A stretch of 64,000 bases of DNA. Origin: Prescottella equi (GTDB taxonomy: Bacteria; Actinomycetota; Actinomycetes; Mycobacteriales; Mycobacteriaceae). Where the stretch lies: contig NZ_LWTX01000003.1 of NCBI RefSeq assembly GCF_002094305.1, positions 248,001 through 312,000 of the forward strand, in the 5' to 3' direction. Positions 35,620-44,549 of this stretch are shown in pieces. Below the pieces are notes generated by a model. That model was not told where the DNA came from and did not search any database. It saw only the letters and a list, made by a program, of their open reading frames with translations. How positions within the stretch are numbered: the first letter of the stretch is position 1; the number at the start of each line of letters is the position of its first letter. The translations under genes were made by a program, and so were the position numbers.

Positions 35620-36993
35620 ATGGATCGGCTCGAACGCGAGCGTCGGGCCCTCGCCGCGGCGCGGCTCACCGGCGAACTCGCCCACGCCGGGGTGGTGCTC
35701 GTCGCGTTGCCGTGGGTCGACAACAGCGGCGTGGTGCGCACCAAGGCCGTCCCGATCGACCGTTTGGAGCGGGCCGCCGCGTGGGGCGTGGGCGCCTCCC
35801 CGGTCTTCGACGCGTTCGCCCCGGACGACACGATCGTCCCCGGCCGCTACGCCGGCGGACCGGTCGGCGACCTGCGGTTGATGCCCGACCTCGCCCGGAT
35901 CACCGTCCTCGCCGCGGTGCCGGGGTGGGCGTGGGCGCCCGTGGACCGGTACACGCAGGACGGCGAGGTGCACCCCCAGGATGCGCGCGGGACACTGCGC
36001 CGGGCGGTCGCGCAACTCGACGACGAGGGTCTGACGGCGCAGGCGGCGTTCGAGATCGAGTGGATCGTCGCGGCGGACGCCGACGGCTTCACCCCCGCCA
36101 CCCGGGGGCCCGCGTACGGATTCACGCGGCTGGTCGAGAAGTCCGACTACCTGACCGACCTGGCGAGCGCACTGCGGAAGCAGGGTGTGCGGGTGGAGCA
36201 GATCCATCCGGAGTACGCGTCAGGGCAGTTCGAGTTGTCGGTCGCCGCGGAGGACCCACTCGCTGCGGCCGACACGTCGGTGCTGGTGCGCGAGACGATC
36301 CGAGCGGTGACGGTCCGGCACGCAATGCGGGTGTCGTTCTCCCCCAAAGTGGTTGCCGGCGGGGTCGGCAACGGCGGACACGTGCATCTGTCGCTGTGGT
36401 GGGACCGACGAAATCTGCACAGCGGCGGCGACGGCCCGTGCGGGCTGACCGCGACGGCCGAGGCCTTCGCCGCCGGCATCCTCGAACACCTACCCGGTCT
36501 GCTCGCGGTGGGGGCACCGTCGGCGGCGAGCTACCTTCGCCTGGTGCCCGGGCAGTGGGCTGCGCCGTTCCGGGCATGTGGCCACGAGAACCGCGAGGCC
36601 GCACTGCGATTGGTCACCGGCAGCGGCGGCGAGGAGGACCGCGCCTCGAATCTCGAGGTGAAGGTGCTGGATCTGTCCGCGAACCCGTACCTGTGCATGG
36701 CCGGTCTGCTGTTCGCCGGGATGGCCGGAATCCGCGAGGGCGTCGCCCTGCCCGACCTGGTGGACGTCGACCCGGCTTCGCTCACCGACGAGGAACGCAG
36801 CCGTCGCGGAATCGACCGCCTGCCGAGTTCTCTCGCCGCGGCCACCGACGCCTTCGAGGCGGACACGATGCTCACCGAGGCGTTCGGGACCGAGCTGTCC
36901 GCGACCATCGTCGACGTCCGCCGTGCAGAGACCGCGCGATTCGCGGATGCGAGCGACGAGGAGATCGCCGCGGCGCTGCGATGGGCGTTCTGA
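35620..36993 (+). CDS. Glutamine-synthetase-like ATP-dependent ligase (PuuA/FluG C-terminal type)
   Basis: A protein of 457 residues of the GS type I fold. The N-terminal beta-grasp has the VVLVALPWVDNSGVVRTKAV strand; QAAFEIEWIV, QIHPEYASGQFELSV, GNGGHVHLSLW and the ENREAALRL region carry the metal and ATP ligands. Variants of this family join glutamate to amines (gamma-glutamylpolyamine or -ethanolamide synthetases) rather than ammonia. ATG 35620 follows GAGGGAG. Divergent to the FluG-type amidohydrolase with only 44 bp between starts, so one regulatory site may serve both. Amine substrate unknown; ethanolamine is a possibility because eutBC lies in the same window. Confidence 0.87.
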   Translation: MDRLERERRALAAARLTGELAHAGVVLVALPWVDNSGVVRTKAVPIDRLERAAAWGVGASPVFDAFAPDDTIVPGRYAGGPVGDLRLMPDLARITVLAAVPGWAWAPVDRYTQDGEVHPQDARGTLRRAVAQLDDEGLTAQAAFEIEWIVAADADGFTPATRGPAYGFTRLVEKSDYLTDLASALRKQGVRVEQIHPEYASGQFELSVAAEDPLAAADTSVLVRETIRAVTVRHAMRVSFSPKVVAGGVGNGGHVHLSLWWDRRNLHSGGDGPCGLTATAEAFAAGILEHLPGLLAVGAPSAASYLRLVPGQWAAPFRACGHENREAALRLVTGSGGEEDRASNLEVKVLDLSANPYLCMAGLLFAGMAGIREGVALPDLVDVDPASLTDEERSRRGIDRLPSSLAAATDAFEADTMLTEAFGTELSATIVDVRRAETARFADASDEEIAAALRWAF

Positions 36994-37027
36994 CAGCTTG
37001 CGCCGTCGCTCCGATCCCGGTGAGCCG

Positions 37028-37624
37028 TCAGGAATCGAGCCGGCCGAACCCGACGACGGCGCCGTCCGACAGCCAGTCGAGATCGTGCACACGGATCTTG
37101 CCGAGTTCGTTGCCGCCGACCGTGGTCGCGGTGTCGCCGTCCACCGCGACCACGAAGTTGGTGTGCTGACCGATGCGGAACTCGTTGTCGTACAGCACCG
37201 TATCCCCGGTCTTGGGACGGTAGCCGTTACCGATCGGCTCGAAGCGCCCCTGGGATTCGTAGTACTCCTGCAGCGTGTACACACCGGGAATGCGCCACGA
37301 CCCCGAGTTGGGGTTCGAGAACGGTTCGCCGGCCTCGCGCATCACCCAGCTGACGAAGTTGGCGCACCACGGCTCCTTGACGCCCTCCGAGTAGAACGTG
37401 CCGGGCCGCTGCTCGCGGTGCTCGTTCTCCAGAAGACCGACGACCTTCGCCTGGGTGGGCGTCAGCGCGGACGTGTCGACGTCGGGAAACGACGCCGTGT
37501 CCCACGGCAGGTAACGCGGCGGCGCCCACCACAGCACGGCGCCCGCCGCCAACACCAGCACCGCGGCCACGGATGCGATCCACATGGCGAGGCGTCGACG
37601 ACGGGCGACCGGCTGTGCGCTCAT
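37028..37624 (-). CDS. Membrane-anchored CHAP-domain protein
   Basis: A protein of 198 residues. A basic N-terminus and one membrane helix (about 12-34) anchor it with the domain outside. The CHAP amidase/peptidase signature is visible: Cys87 in WCANFVSWV and His154 in GQHTNFVVAV, with TVGGNE after. Such proteins cleave peptidoglycan peptides or act as secreted amidases. Lies convergent to the GS-like gene. Confidence 0.8.
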   Translation of the reverse strand: MSAQPVARRRRLAMWIASVAAVLVLAAGAVLWWAPPRYLPWDTASFPDVDTSALTPTQAKVVGLLENEHREQRPGTFYSEGVKEPWCANFVSWVMREAGEPFSNPNSGSWRIPGVYTLQEYYESQGRFEPIGNGYRPKTGDTVLYDNEFRIGQHTNFVVAVDGDTATTVGGNELGKIRVHDLDWLSDGAVVGFGRLDS

Positions 37625-37693
37625 GCCCTCGAATGTAGCCGCAAGCGAGACGGTGATCGGGCGGCCTCACCGATGGGCTCAGCGTTCGGGACG

Positions 37694-38110
37694 TCAGCCG
37701 ACGAAGACGCGCTTGCCGTCGACTACCGCGACGGCGTCCATTTCGATGAGCATGCCCTCGACGAGCAATCCCGAGGAGATGGCGATGGAAGCGGGCCACG
37801 GAGCCTGCAGAAACTCGGGACGCACCTGCTTGAACAGGTCGTAGTCTTCGATGTTCGGGACGTGAACCGACATCTTCACGATCGACTCGAGACCCACCCC
37901 GTGCGAACGCAGGGCGAGTTCGATGTTCCGGAACGCCTGCCGGGCCTGCTCGACGAAACCGCCTGCCACCAGGCTGCCGGCATCATCGAAGCCACCGATG
38001 CCCGCCGTGTAGACGAAGTCGCCGACCCTGACGACCTGGCTGTACTCCGCGGTCTTCGCCCACGTGAACGGCGCCTCCCGGACCTCGATCACCTTGGTTT
38101 CCTGCGACAT
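37694..38110 (-). CDS. RidA/YjgF-family protein
   Basis: A protein of 138 residues. Typical RidA core: SQVVRVGDFVYTAGIGG, VEQARQAFRNIELAL, MSVHVPN and a C-terminal VEGMLIEMDAVAV. RidA hydrolyses reactive enamine/imine intermediates; the catalytic arginine of canonical RidA in the RAxV segment is not obvious (FVG end, no Arg at that place), so it may be a RidA subfamily with a different activity. A GAGAGGAGAG ribosome-binding site precedes the ATG. Divergent from the PucR gene, which may control it. Confidence 0.85.
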   Translation of the reverse strand: MSQETKVIEVREAPFTWAKTAEYSQVVRVGDFVYTAGIGGFDDAGSLVAGGFVEQARQAFRNIELALRSHGVGLESIVKMSVHVPNIEDYDLFKQVRPEFLQAPWPASIAISSGLLVEGMLIEMDAVAVVDGKRVFVG

Positions 38111-38313
38111 CCGACTCTCCTCTCGATACCCGGCAGCGACCTGATCTGTGGACGAAATCGCCACTACCGCAAGGGAAAGGGGCGAGGCGCTACCTTCGTC
38201 GAGGCTGTCACACACTGATCTGCAACAGCGACGTACTGTCGTACGGACTTCCCCGCAATCGACATACCCTCGTATAGTGCAGTCCTCATTCCCGAACGTC
38301 GGCAGGAAACACA

Positions 38314-39807
38314 ATGTCCGAGTTGACCGTGGGCGACCTCGTCGCCATGCGCCAGTTGGGTTGTCGGACGATCGCCGGATCGGGCGGCCTGGACCGACCG
38401 GTCGTGTGGGCGCATTCCTGCGAGCTCGACGACCCGTGGAACTGGGTGGCCACCGACGAACTGCTGATGACCACCGGCATGTGCATTCCCTCAGACGAAG
38501 CACTCCAGATCGAGATGATCCGCCGGCTCCACAAAGCGGGCATCGCCGGCATGGCGATCGGCGACGACCTGAAAGCCCCACCGCTGACCGACGGGATGCT
38601 CGACGAGGCGAACGCGCTGGACCTGCCGATCCTGAGCGTCTCGCATTCCACGCCGTTCTCGGCCATCGGGCGGACGGTCGGCGTCGCCACCCAGAGCGAA
38701 CAGATCAGCCGTATCGCGCGGCTGAGTCGGCTGTACGAGGTGGCGAGGTCCGCCACGCTCGCTGACTCTTCGCTGCTGGACCGGCTGTCCACGGAACTGG
38801 GGCACCCCCTCCACGTTGTCGACGTCGAATTCGGCACCGAAGTTCTCGGCCGCCGGGGACGCATGCCCGCCGAGACCGTCCGAGCGCTCCGCCAACGGGT
38901 CGGCGGCAAGCTCGACCGGCTGCCCGCTCGCCAGGCCGTGACGGTAGGCGACGAACTGGTCGCGACGGCCTTCGCGCTTTCGACCCACCGCAAGTGCATG
39001 CTCGTCGTGGACGGCCCGTCCGATATCGACATGGACGCGTTCGGCCTGCTGCACGCCCAGAGCCTCATCGGAATCGAGGTCGAACGCGCGACCCGCGACC
39101 GCGAACGCGACGACGCATCCGGCGCACTGCTGTTCGAGCAGATCGTCGACGGCTCGCTCGGCTCCGACGCCGCGCAACCCCGGCTCGAACAGAGCGGCCT
39201 CGCCGACCGCGAGTGGGTTGTGATCGCGTTCGATTCACCACATCTGCGGGCGGCGCGAATCTATCTGGGAGACAGCGCCTTGCCGAGTCTGACATGCATC
39301 GTGGGAGAGGAGGGCTACCTCATGACCACGGCCGACGACATGAGCGCCGCGCTGGACCTGCTGTCCGGCCGAATCCCGCATCTCGGTGTCTCGGCCCCCA
39401 CCTCCACGATTCAGCGCCTTCCGGACAGCGTCCGACAGGCCCGCTGGGCGTTGCAGGCCGCACGCGCCGACGGCAGTGCCGTCGCCGAATACTCCACGGC
39501 GTCACCACTGTTCCTTCCCCGCACCCTCAGCGAGGCGACCTTCGCCGCCCGTGCCGTCCTGGGCGATCTGATGGACCACGACACCGCCAACCAGTCCCAG
39601 CTGGTCGAAACCCTGGACACCTTCCTGACCCTCGACCGAAGCTGGACGGCCACCGCCGAGAAGCTGATGATCCATCGGCAGACACTCGCCTACCGGCTCA
39701 AGCGAATCGAAACGATCACCGGCCGCAGCACCAAGAGCTCCGCCGACATCTCGACCTTCTGGATGGCGCTCATCGCACTGCGGATCAGTCGCGGTGGGAA
39801 CCAATAG
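38314..39807 (+). CDS. PucR-family transcriptional regulator
   Basis: A protein of 497 residues. N-terminal PucR domain (MSELTVGDLVAMRQLGCRTI, ELLMTTGM), a central GGDEF-like sensory part, and the C-terminal PucR HTH_30 domain (LVETLDTFLTLDRSWTATAEKLMIHRQTLAYRLKRIETITG). These regulators usually control purine, amine or amino-acid catabolism. Divergent to the ridA-like gene and close to the FluG-type pair, which are the likely targets. GTAC-containing repeats (about 38231-38245) lie in the gap. Confidence 0.9.
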   Translation: MSELTVGDLVAMRQLGCRTIAGSGGLDRPVVWAHSCELDDPWNWVATDELLMTTGMCIPSDEALQIEMIRRLHKAGIAGMAIGDDLKAPPLTDGMLDEANALDLPILSVSHSTPFSAIGRTVGVATQSEQISRIARLSRLYEVARSATLADSSLLDRLSTELGHPLHVVDVEFGTEVLGRRGRMPAETVRALRQRVGGKLDRLPARQAVTVGDELVATAFALSTHRKCMLVVDGPSDIDMDAFGLLHAQSLIGIEVERATRDRERDDASGALLFEQIVDGSLGSDAAQPRLEQSGLADREWVVIAFDSPHLRAARIYLGDSALPSLTCIVGEEGYLMTTADDMSAALDLLSGRIPHLGVSAPTSTIQRLPDSVRQARWALQAARADGSAVAEYSTASPLFLPRTLSEATFAARAVLGDLMDHDTANQSQLVETLDTFLTLDRSWTATAEKLMIHRQTLAYRLKRIETITGRSTKSSADISTFWMALIALRISRGGNQ

Positions 39808-39812
39808 TCGGG

Positions 39813-40421
39813 CTAGCGGAACTCGATGACCAACCGCGGCGGGGCGTCGAGCACGGTCACATCGAACAGCGCTGGATCGTCCCGGAAACCGATGAAGGAC
39901 TGAGTGATTCTCCCGGTCTCCCGAATGTCGGGGAGCAAGTAGAGCTGGGCAACGCGGGAACCTTCCGGACCCGCCAGTGGTGCTGCAGCGGCAGAGAGAT
40001 GACGGGCCGGTGGCGCGGTGTCCATCATGTCCACCTGCACCAGCGATCGCCCAGGAATCGTCAGCGGCGAACCACCACGGTGCGGCACAGCCTCGGCAAC
40101 GTAGCCGACCTTCCAGAACGGCACTCCGGACCCGGTGAAGGAGTACACAACTCGATCCGCACCCGCCTCCACATCAGTTTCGATTCGTACATCTCTCACC
40201 GACGCAGTAGAGGCAGGACCGATCGTCGAGAGGACACCGCCGTCCGGCACGAGTTCGAGCGTGGACCGCGGCGTGGCGACGGATCCGACGTCGATTCGTC
40301 CGGTTCGGTCGGCCGGCGTGGAGGCGAAAGAGGGGTTCGACGGGAGCGTCGCTCGGTCGGCACCACAGCCGGTCGCCAGCGCCAGCGTCCCGAGCACACC
40401 GATCAGCCTCATCATTCTCAT
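39813..40421 (-). CDS. AMIN-like-domain lipoprotein
   Basis: A protein of 202 residues. The lipobox cysteine is residue 19 (LATGC). The mature part is beta-rich with VVYSFTGSGVPFWKVGYV and RSLVQVDMM segments like those of the actinobacterial AMIN-like domain. GGAGGGGG precedes ATG 40421. Exported and lipid-anchored; cell-wall binding is likely but unproven. Convergent to the PucR gene, 5 bp apart. Confidence 0.7.
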   Translation of the reverse strand: MRMMRLIGVLGTLALATGCGADRATLPSNPSFASTPADRTGRIDVGSVATPRSTLELVPDGGVLSTIGPASTASVRDVRIETDVEAGADRVVYSFTGSGVPFWKVGYVAEAVPHRGGSPLTIPGRSLVQVDMMDTAPPARHLSAAAAPLAGPEGSRVAQLYLLPDIRETGRITQSFIGFRDDPALFDVTVLDAPPRLVIEFR

Positions 40422-40630
40422 ACGCCCCCTCCGCGGAACCCACTCCCCCGTCGCGCACTCTACGTACGTCGCCGAAAAACTAGCGGCGGACCGGAACACC
40501 CGCGGCGCGAGGGGCGTCGGGGACGGCCTTTCGGCGCCCGGAAACTGCTGCCATGCAGACCTCACAATCGGTTGATAACGTTCATCACGTACCAACCGTT
40601 TCTGTTCGACCGACAGAGAAGGAGTTCCAA

Positions 40631-40744
40631 ATGTTCTCCAGCGTGGGCGACTTTTTCACCTTGATCCTGAACCTGGGATTCTCGGCCGGCTCTTCCGGTT
40701 TCCAGGTCAGCGGTTCCGGCGGCGGGGTACCGACTCCGGCGTAA
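40631..40744 (+). CDS. 37-residue hydrophobic peptide, possible channel-former of the mycolate layer
   Basis: A frame of 37 residues starting MFSSVGDFFTLILNLGFSAG, then a Ser/Gly-rich tail ending PTPA. A GGAG ribosome-binding site stands 7 bases before the ATG, and a strong hairpin follows the stop, so it is a clean one-gene transcript unit. Size, amphipathic character and lack of a signal peptide recall the PorA/PorH peptides of corynebacteria. No sequence identity is claimed. Confidence 0.6.
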   Translation: MFSSVGDFFTLILNLGFSAGSSGFQVSGSGGGVPTPA

Positions 40745-40761
40745 TCGCTACGGCTCCATCT

Positions 40762-40793
40762 CTGTGCCCCGGACGAACTTGTCCGGGGCACAG
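40762..40793 (+). terminator. Hairpin terminator after the small peptide gene
   Basis: A perfect 13-bp stem (CTGTGCCCCGGAC / GTCCGGGGCACAG) with loop GAACTT, 17 bp after the peptide stop codon. No T run. Confidence 0.8.
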
Positions 40794-40865
40794 TGCTGCT
40801 CCCGGGTCCACGAACTGGCGGTAACCGCCTTACTCGCAGCCGCTCCCGACCGGCCTCAGCATCCA

Positions 40866-40894
40866 TTGACTCGAACGTAAGTTCGAACTAGGCT
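40866..40894 (+). promoter_or_regulatory. LexA-controlled promoter (SOS box) of the HNH gene
   Basis: TCGAACGTAAGTTCGA at 40871-40886 is a perfect match to the actinobacterial LexA consensus TCGAAC-N4-GTTCGA. It overlaps a good promoter: TTGACT (40866-40871) and TAGGCT (40889-40894), spaced 17 bp. The HNH gene starts 7 bp later, implying a very short leader. LexA binding here would block RNA polymerase until DNA damage. Confidence 0.85.
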
Positions 40895-40900
40895 CGTGTC

Positions 40901-42202
40901 ATGAATCCGGGGGGACTCAACAATTCGGGCATCGCAGCCGCTTCGCTGCGGTCTGGCGACGTGGGATCGCTCGCCGAAGCGGTTCTTGTGCAGGGCATGG
41001 CCGACGTTTGCCGTGAGATCGAACGGCTCCAAGCGTTGCGGGTAGCGATGGCCGCCGAAGTCGATGCGCGTGCGGTCTCGTTCGACACCCTCGGCTTCCG
41101 CAGCGTCAAGCAGTGGCTGGCCGCGAACACATTGCTGGAAGTGCCGGCCGCAGCACGGATCCTCGCGTTGGGCCGGATGCTGAGCCGGCAGCCCGAGATC
41201 GCCGACGCCTTCAACGCCGGCGATATTTCCGCCGAGCACGCGGCGTTGATCGGGAAGTTCTGCGAGACCCCGCCGCGCGGCATGCCGAACGAAGCGCTTG
41301 GTTCGTGCCGGAAAGTGTTGCTGGACGCCGCGTCCGGTCCCGCCGCGACCACCATAACCGTTCGCACCTGCATCTCGCGGTTGGAGCGGATCTTCGAATC
41401 CGACGAACTCCCGCCCAGCGAAGACACCGAACGTAACGAATTCCACGCCTCGAAAACGTTGAACGGCCGCGTCTCCGTCAAAGGTGACCTCGATGCCGTG
41501 ACCGGCGAGATGCTGTTGACGGCACTGTCGGCGCTGACCAAACCCAGGAATCCGGTCGACGACCCCGCTGAGAAACGCACCCCGGCACGGCAGCGAGCCG
41601 ATGCGTTCGCGGAGATTCTGCGCCGCTACCTCGACTCCGGCGACGCCCCGATCGAGGGCGGGGAGCGGCCCCACCTGTCACTGCACGTGAACGCCAGCGA
41701 TCTCGCCCGCAGCGAGTCGGCTCACGAGTGGACGCCCACCGGTGAAGGGTCGGACCTGTTCGGTGACAAAGACATCGCACGCATGCCCCACACCGGGCCA
41801 CTGTCGATCGCGACCGCGCGGCGGATCGCGTGCGACTGTCACCTCACTCCCATCGTCATGGACGATGGCGTGCCCCTGAATCTGGGCCGCAGCAGCAGGA
41901 CCGTGTCGAAGAAACAGCGTCGGGCGTTGATCGCCCGCGACCACGGCTGCGCCTTCCCCGGTTGCGGCACACCACCCGCCCACTGCGAAGGCCACCACAT
42001 CGAACATTGGGCCGACGGCGGCCCCACCGACCTCGACAATCTCGTGATGCTCTGCCGCTTCCACCACCATCTACTGCATAATTCCCACTGGGACGTGAGA
42101 ATCGGCGACGACCGGCACCCGTGGTTCACCCCACCGAGCACCGTCGACCCCTACAGGAAACCCGTCCCCGCCCACAACCGGGCGGGACCACACGCCGCAT
42201 GA
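40901..42202 (+). CDS. DUF222/HNH endonuclease domain protein (13E12 repeat family)
   Basis: A protein of 433 residues. The N-terminal DUF222 part (LQALRVAMAAEVDARAV, RSVKQWLAANTLLEVPAAARIL, SAEHAALIGKF) is followed by a C-terminal HNH nuclease domain (CAFPGCGTPPAHCEGHHIEHWADGG and NLVMLCRFHHHLLH), with zinc-type cysteines and all HNH residues present. The family is abundant and repeated in mycobacterial and rhodococcal genomes; function is unknown, though mobility or DNA repair has been suggested. A perfect LexA box lies directly upstream, so it should be induced by DNA damage. It sits between a terminator hairpin and a convergent reductase gene. Confidence 0.93.
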   Translation: MNPGGLNNSGIAAASLRSGDVGSLAEAVLVQGMADVCREIERLQALRVAMAAEVDARAVSFDTLGFRSVKQWLAANTLLEVPAAARILALGRMLSRQPEIADAFNAGDISAEHAALIGKFCETPPRGMPNEALGSCRKVLLDAASGPAATTITVRTCISRLERIFESDELPPSEDTERNEFHASKTLNGRVSVKGDLDAVTGEMLLTALSALTKPRNPVDDPAEKRTPARQRADAFAEILRRYLDSGDAPIEGGERPHLSLHVNASDLARSESAHEWTPTGEGSDLFGDKDIARMPHTGPLSIATARRIACDCHLTPIVMDDGVPLNLGRSSRTVSKKQRRALIARDHGCAFPGCGTPPAHCEGHHIEHWADGGPTDLDNLVMLCRFHHHLLHNSHWDVRIGDDRHPWFTPPSTVDPYRKPVPAHNRAGPHAA

Positions 42203-42219
42203 CACGGTGGGCTCGAGCA

Positions 42220-44208
42220 TCAGATTCTGCTGGCGACCCGCAATCCTTCGAGAGTCGCCTCCTCGACGGTGCGCGGCGCCTGGCAGTCTCCGATCGCGTA
42301 CACCTCGGTCCCGGTTCCACTCAACTGCGCTGTCAGCTCGTGAAACAGCCCGTCCTCCTGCTTGTGGCCGAGGCACAGCACCAGCGCTGCAACGTCTTCC
42401 GCGATCACGGGCTGCGAAGTGAGGGTGTTCTGGAGGTACACGGTGTCGTCGTCGGCGCCGTAGAGTCGCGCGTTGGTGACGATCTCCACGCCCGCCTCGT
42501 ACACCGCAGCCAGCATGGCGTTGCGGGTGTACTGCTGGATGGTTTCGCCGGGTGCGTAGCCGTCCACGGCGAGCGTCACCTTGCGGCCTCCGCTGCGGGC
42601 GATCATCTCCGCGACCCCCAGACCGATCCAGTCGCAGCGCCAGTCGGCCACCACGATTCGTCCCTTCGGAAGCTCGGCGGCGTTCGACTTGATGACGTCC
42701 CATGACTCGAACACCGGCAGGGCGTCGTCGAGCTCGAGTGGCGGACGGTACGGGGTGGCGCCCGTAGCGACGATCACGACATCCGGGTTCACCTCGCGGA
42801 CCAGCGCGGCGTCGACATGCACTCGGGTGTGCACCTCCACCCCGTAGCGTTCGATCTCCGACTGCAGGTTCGTGACCGCGCCGCCGAACTCCGCTCGGTG
42901 CGGCAACCTCTCGGCCAACAACACCTGACCGCCGACGCGGCCGGCCGCCTCGTAGATCGTGACGTGGTGCCCACGCTGCGCGGCAATCGCGGCCGCTTTC
43001 ATGCCCGCCGGCCCGCCGCCCACGACCATCACGCTCTTCGCCGCGGCAGCGGGAACAGTACGGCCGAACTGAATTTCACGGCCCGTCTCGGGACGCTGGA
43101 TGCACGAGATCGGGTACCCCATGTGGAAGTGGCCGATGCATGCCTGGTTGCACGCGATACACGCCCGGATCTCCTCGGTGCGTTGCGACTGCGCCTTGTC
43201 CGGCATCTCGGGATCACAGATGAGCGCCCGCGTCATCGCGCAGGCGTCGGCCTGTCCGGACGCCAGCACGATCTCCGCCTCGTGCGGCTGGTTGATGCGT
43301 CCGGCGACCAGAACCGGCACCGACACCTGCTTTTTGATCTTCGCGGCGGACGGTGCGGTGTACATCGCCTCGTAGTGCATGGGTGGCACGATGTGCGTGG
43401 ACCCGCCCGTGCTCGCGGACGTGCCCTCGGTGACGTTCAGGTAGTCGACGTAGCCGTCCGCGTCGAGCGCCTTGCACAGCGCGATGGTGTCGCTCTCACC
43501 GGTGGCGTCGTAGGTGTTCTCGTCGGCCGAAAGGCGTACGCCCACCACGAAGTCGGGTCCGACTGCCTGGCGCACGGCCCGGGCCGTCTCGCGCAGCATG
43601 CGCATCCGATTCTCGAGGCTCCCGCCGTAGCGGTCCTCGCGCACATTGAGATTCGGATTGAGGAACTGCGCGGGGAGGTAGCCGTGACTCGCGACGATCT
43701 CCACACCGTCGAGGCCCGCGGTCTGCAGCCGAATCGCGCCCTCGGCGTAGCCGGCGATGATCTCCTGCAGAAGTTCGATGCCAACGGCCTGCGGCATGAC
43801 GTGGAAGCGCTCGTTCGGCACCGCGGAAGGTGCGAGCGCGACAGGTAGCGCACCGTCGCCGGATTCCATGATTTCGCGTCCCGGATGGAAGATCTGCGAG
43901 ATCAATTTGCAGTCGTGCTCGTGCACTGCCTCGGCCACTCTCCGGTAGCCGGGAATGCAGCTGTCGTCGGTGATCATCAGGACGTGCGAGGTGTAGCGCG
44001 CGGTCTCGTGAATGCCGGCGACCTGCATGATGATCATTCCGGCGCCGCCCTCCGCCCGCGCGCGGTGGTATGCGACGAGCTGGTCGGTGACCTCGCCGTC
44101 GTGCACCATGACGGTGTCGTGACCCGACGAGAAGATCCGGTTCTTCAGCGTCGTCCCACCGAGTCGGAGGGGGCTGAACAACGTCGGAAACTCGATCGCG
44201 GTCGACAT
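42220..44208 (-). CDS. NADH:flavin oxidoreductase/2,4-dienoyl-CoA-reductase-like Fe-S flavoprotein
   Basis: A protein of 662 residues of the FadH/trimethylamine-dehydrogenase architecture. An N-terminal old-yellow-enzyme TIM barrel (about 1-340) is followed by a 4Fe-4S cluster motif C-x2-C-x3-C-x11-C (CIACNQAC, then PISC), then FAD (VVGGGPAGMKAA) and NAD(P)H-binding folds (DVVIVATGATPYRPP). ATG 44208 has the canonical short lead to the barrel; the upstream extension crosses the promoter. It reduces enoyl or dienoyl substrates or demethylates amines. Divergent from an MFS/aldehyde dehydrogenase/CitE operon, which suggests one catabolic pathway. Confidence 0.88.
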   Translation of the reverse strand: MSTAIEFPTLFSPLRLGGTTLKNRIFSSGHDTVMVHDGEVTDQLVAYHRARAEGGAGMIIMQVAGIHETARYTSHVLMITDDSCIPGYRRVAEAVHEHDCKLISQIFHPGREIMESGDGALPVALAPSAVPNERFHVMPQAVGIELLQEIIAGYAEGAIRLQTAGLDGVEIVASHGYLPAQFLNPNLNVREDRYGGSLENRMRMLRETARAVRQAVGPDFVVGVRLSADENTYDATGESDTIALCKALDADGYVDYLNVTEGTSASTGGSTHIVPPMHYEAMYTAPSAAKIKKQVSVPVLVAGRINQPHEAEIVLASGQADACAMTRALICDPEMPDKAQSQRTEEIRACIACNQACIGHFHMGYPISCIQRPETGREIQFGRTVPAAAAKSVMVVGGGPAGMKAAAIAAQRGHHVTIYEAAGRVGGQVLLAERLPHRAEFGGAVTNLQSEIERYGVEVHTRVHVDAALVREVNPDVVIVATGATPYRPPLELDDALPVFESWDVIKSNAAELPKGRIVVADWRCDWIGLGVAEMIARSGGRKVTLAVDGYAPGETIQQYTRNAMLAAVYEAGVEIVTNARLYGADDDTVYLQNTLTSQPVIAEDVAALVLCLGHKQEDGLFHELTAQLSGTGTEVYAIGDCQAPRTVEEATLEGLRVASRI

Positions 44209-44549
44209 GGGAGACCTCTCTGGAACGTGCTGATGCTTCGATCTGGCGCCTCGACTGTTCCACACCGACCCACCGCGATCACTCGTACCGAAGTCTGCAA
44301 TTGACCCCCGCGCTCGTACTCGCGTACACCCGGTCCGGCGGTATTTCGCACCACGAGCAACAAGGCTCGAATCAGGCCCCAGCACGCTGTCTTCGAGTCC
44401 AGGGGGTTGTACTGCTGGATAGAATCACCCACGAGTTACGTCCTGTCGTACAGTTCACACCGGCCGAGGGTTCTCCTAGTGTTTCGAGCAATCAGTTCCG
44501 CTCCGGTCCGTCTCCTGGCCGCGGCTGCGACACTTCGAGGACACTCACG
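44209..44549. promoter_or_regulatory. 341-bp divergent promoter region of the reductase and MFS operons
   Basis: No gene is supported here. A short palindrome CTGTCGTACAG lies at 44443-44453. No dedicated regulator gene is adjacent, so control is by a factor encoded elsewhere. A similar TGTCGTAC element occurs upstream of the PucR gene near 38236, which may be coincidence. Confidence 0.4.
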
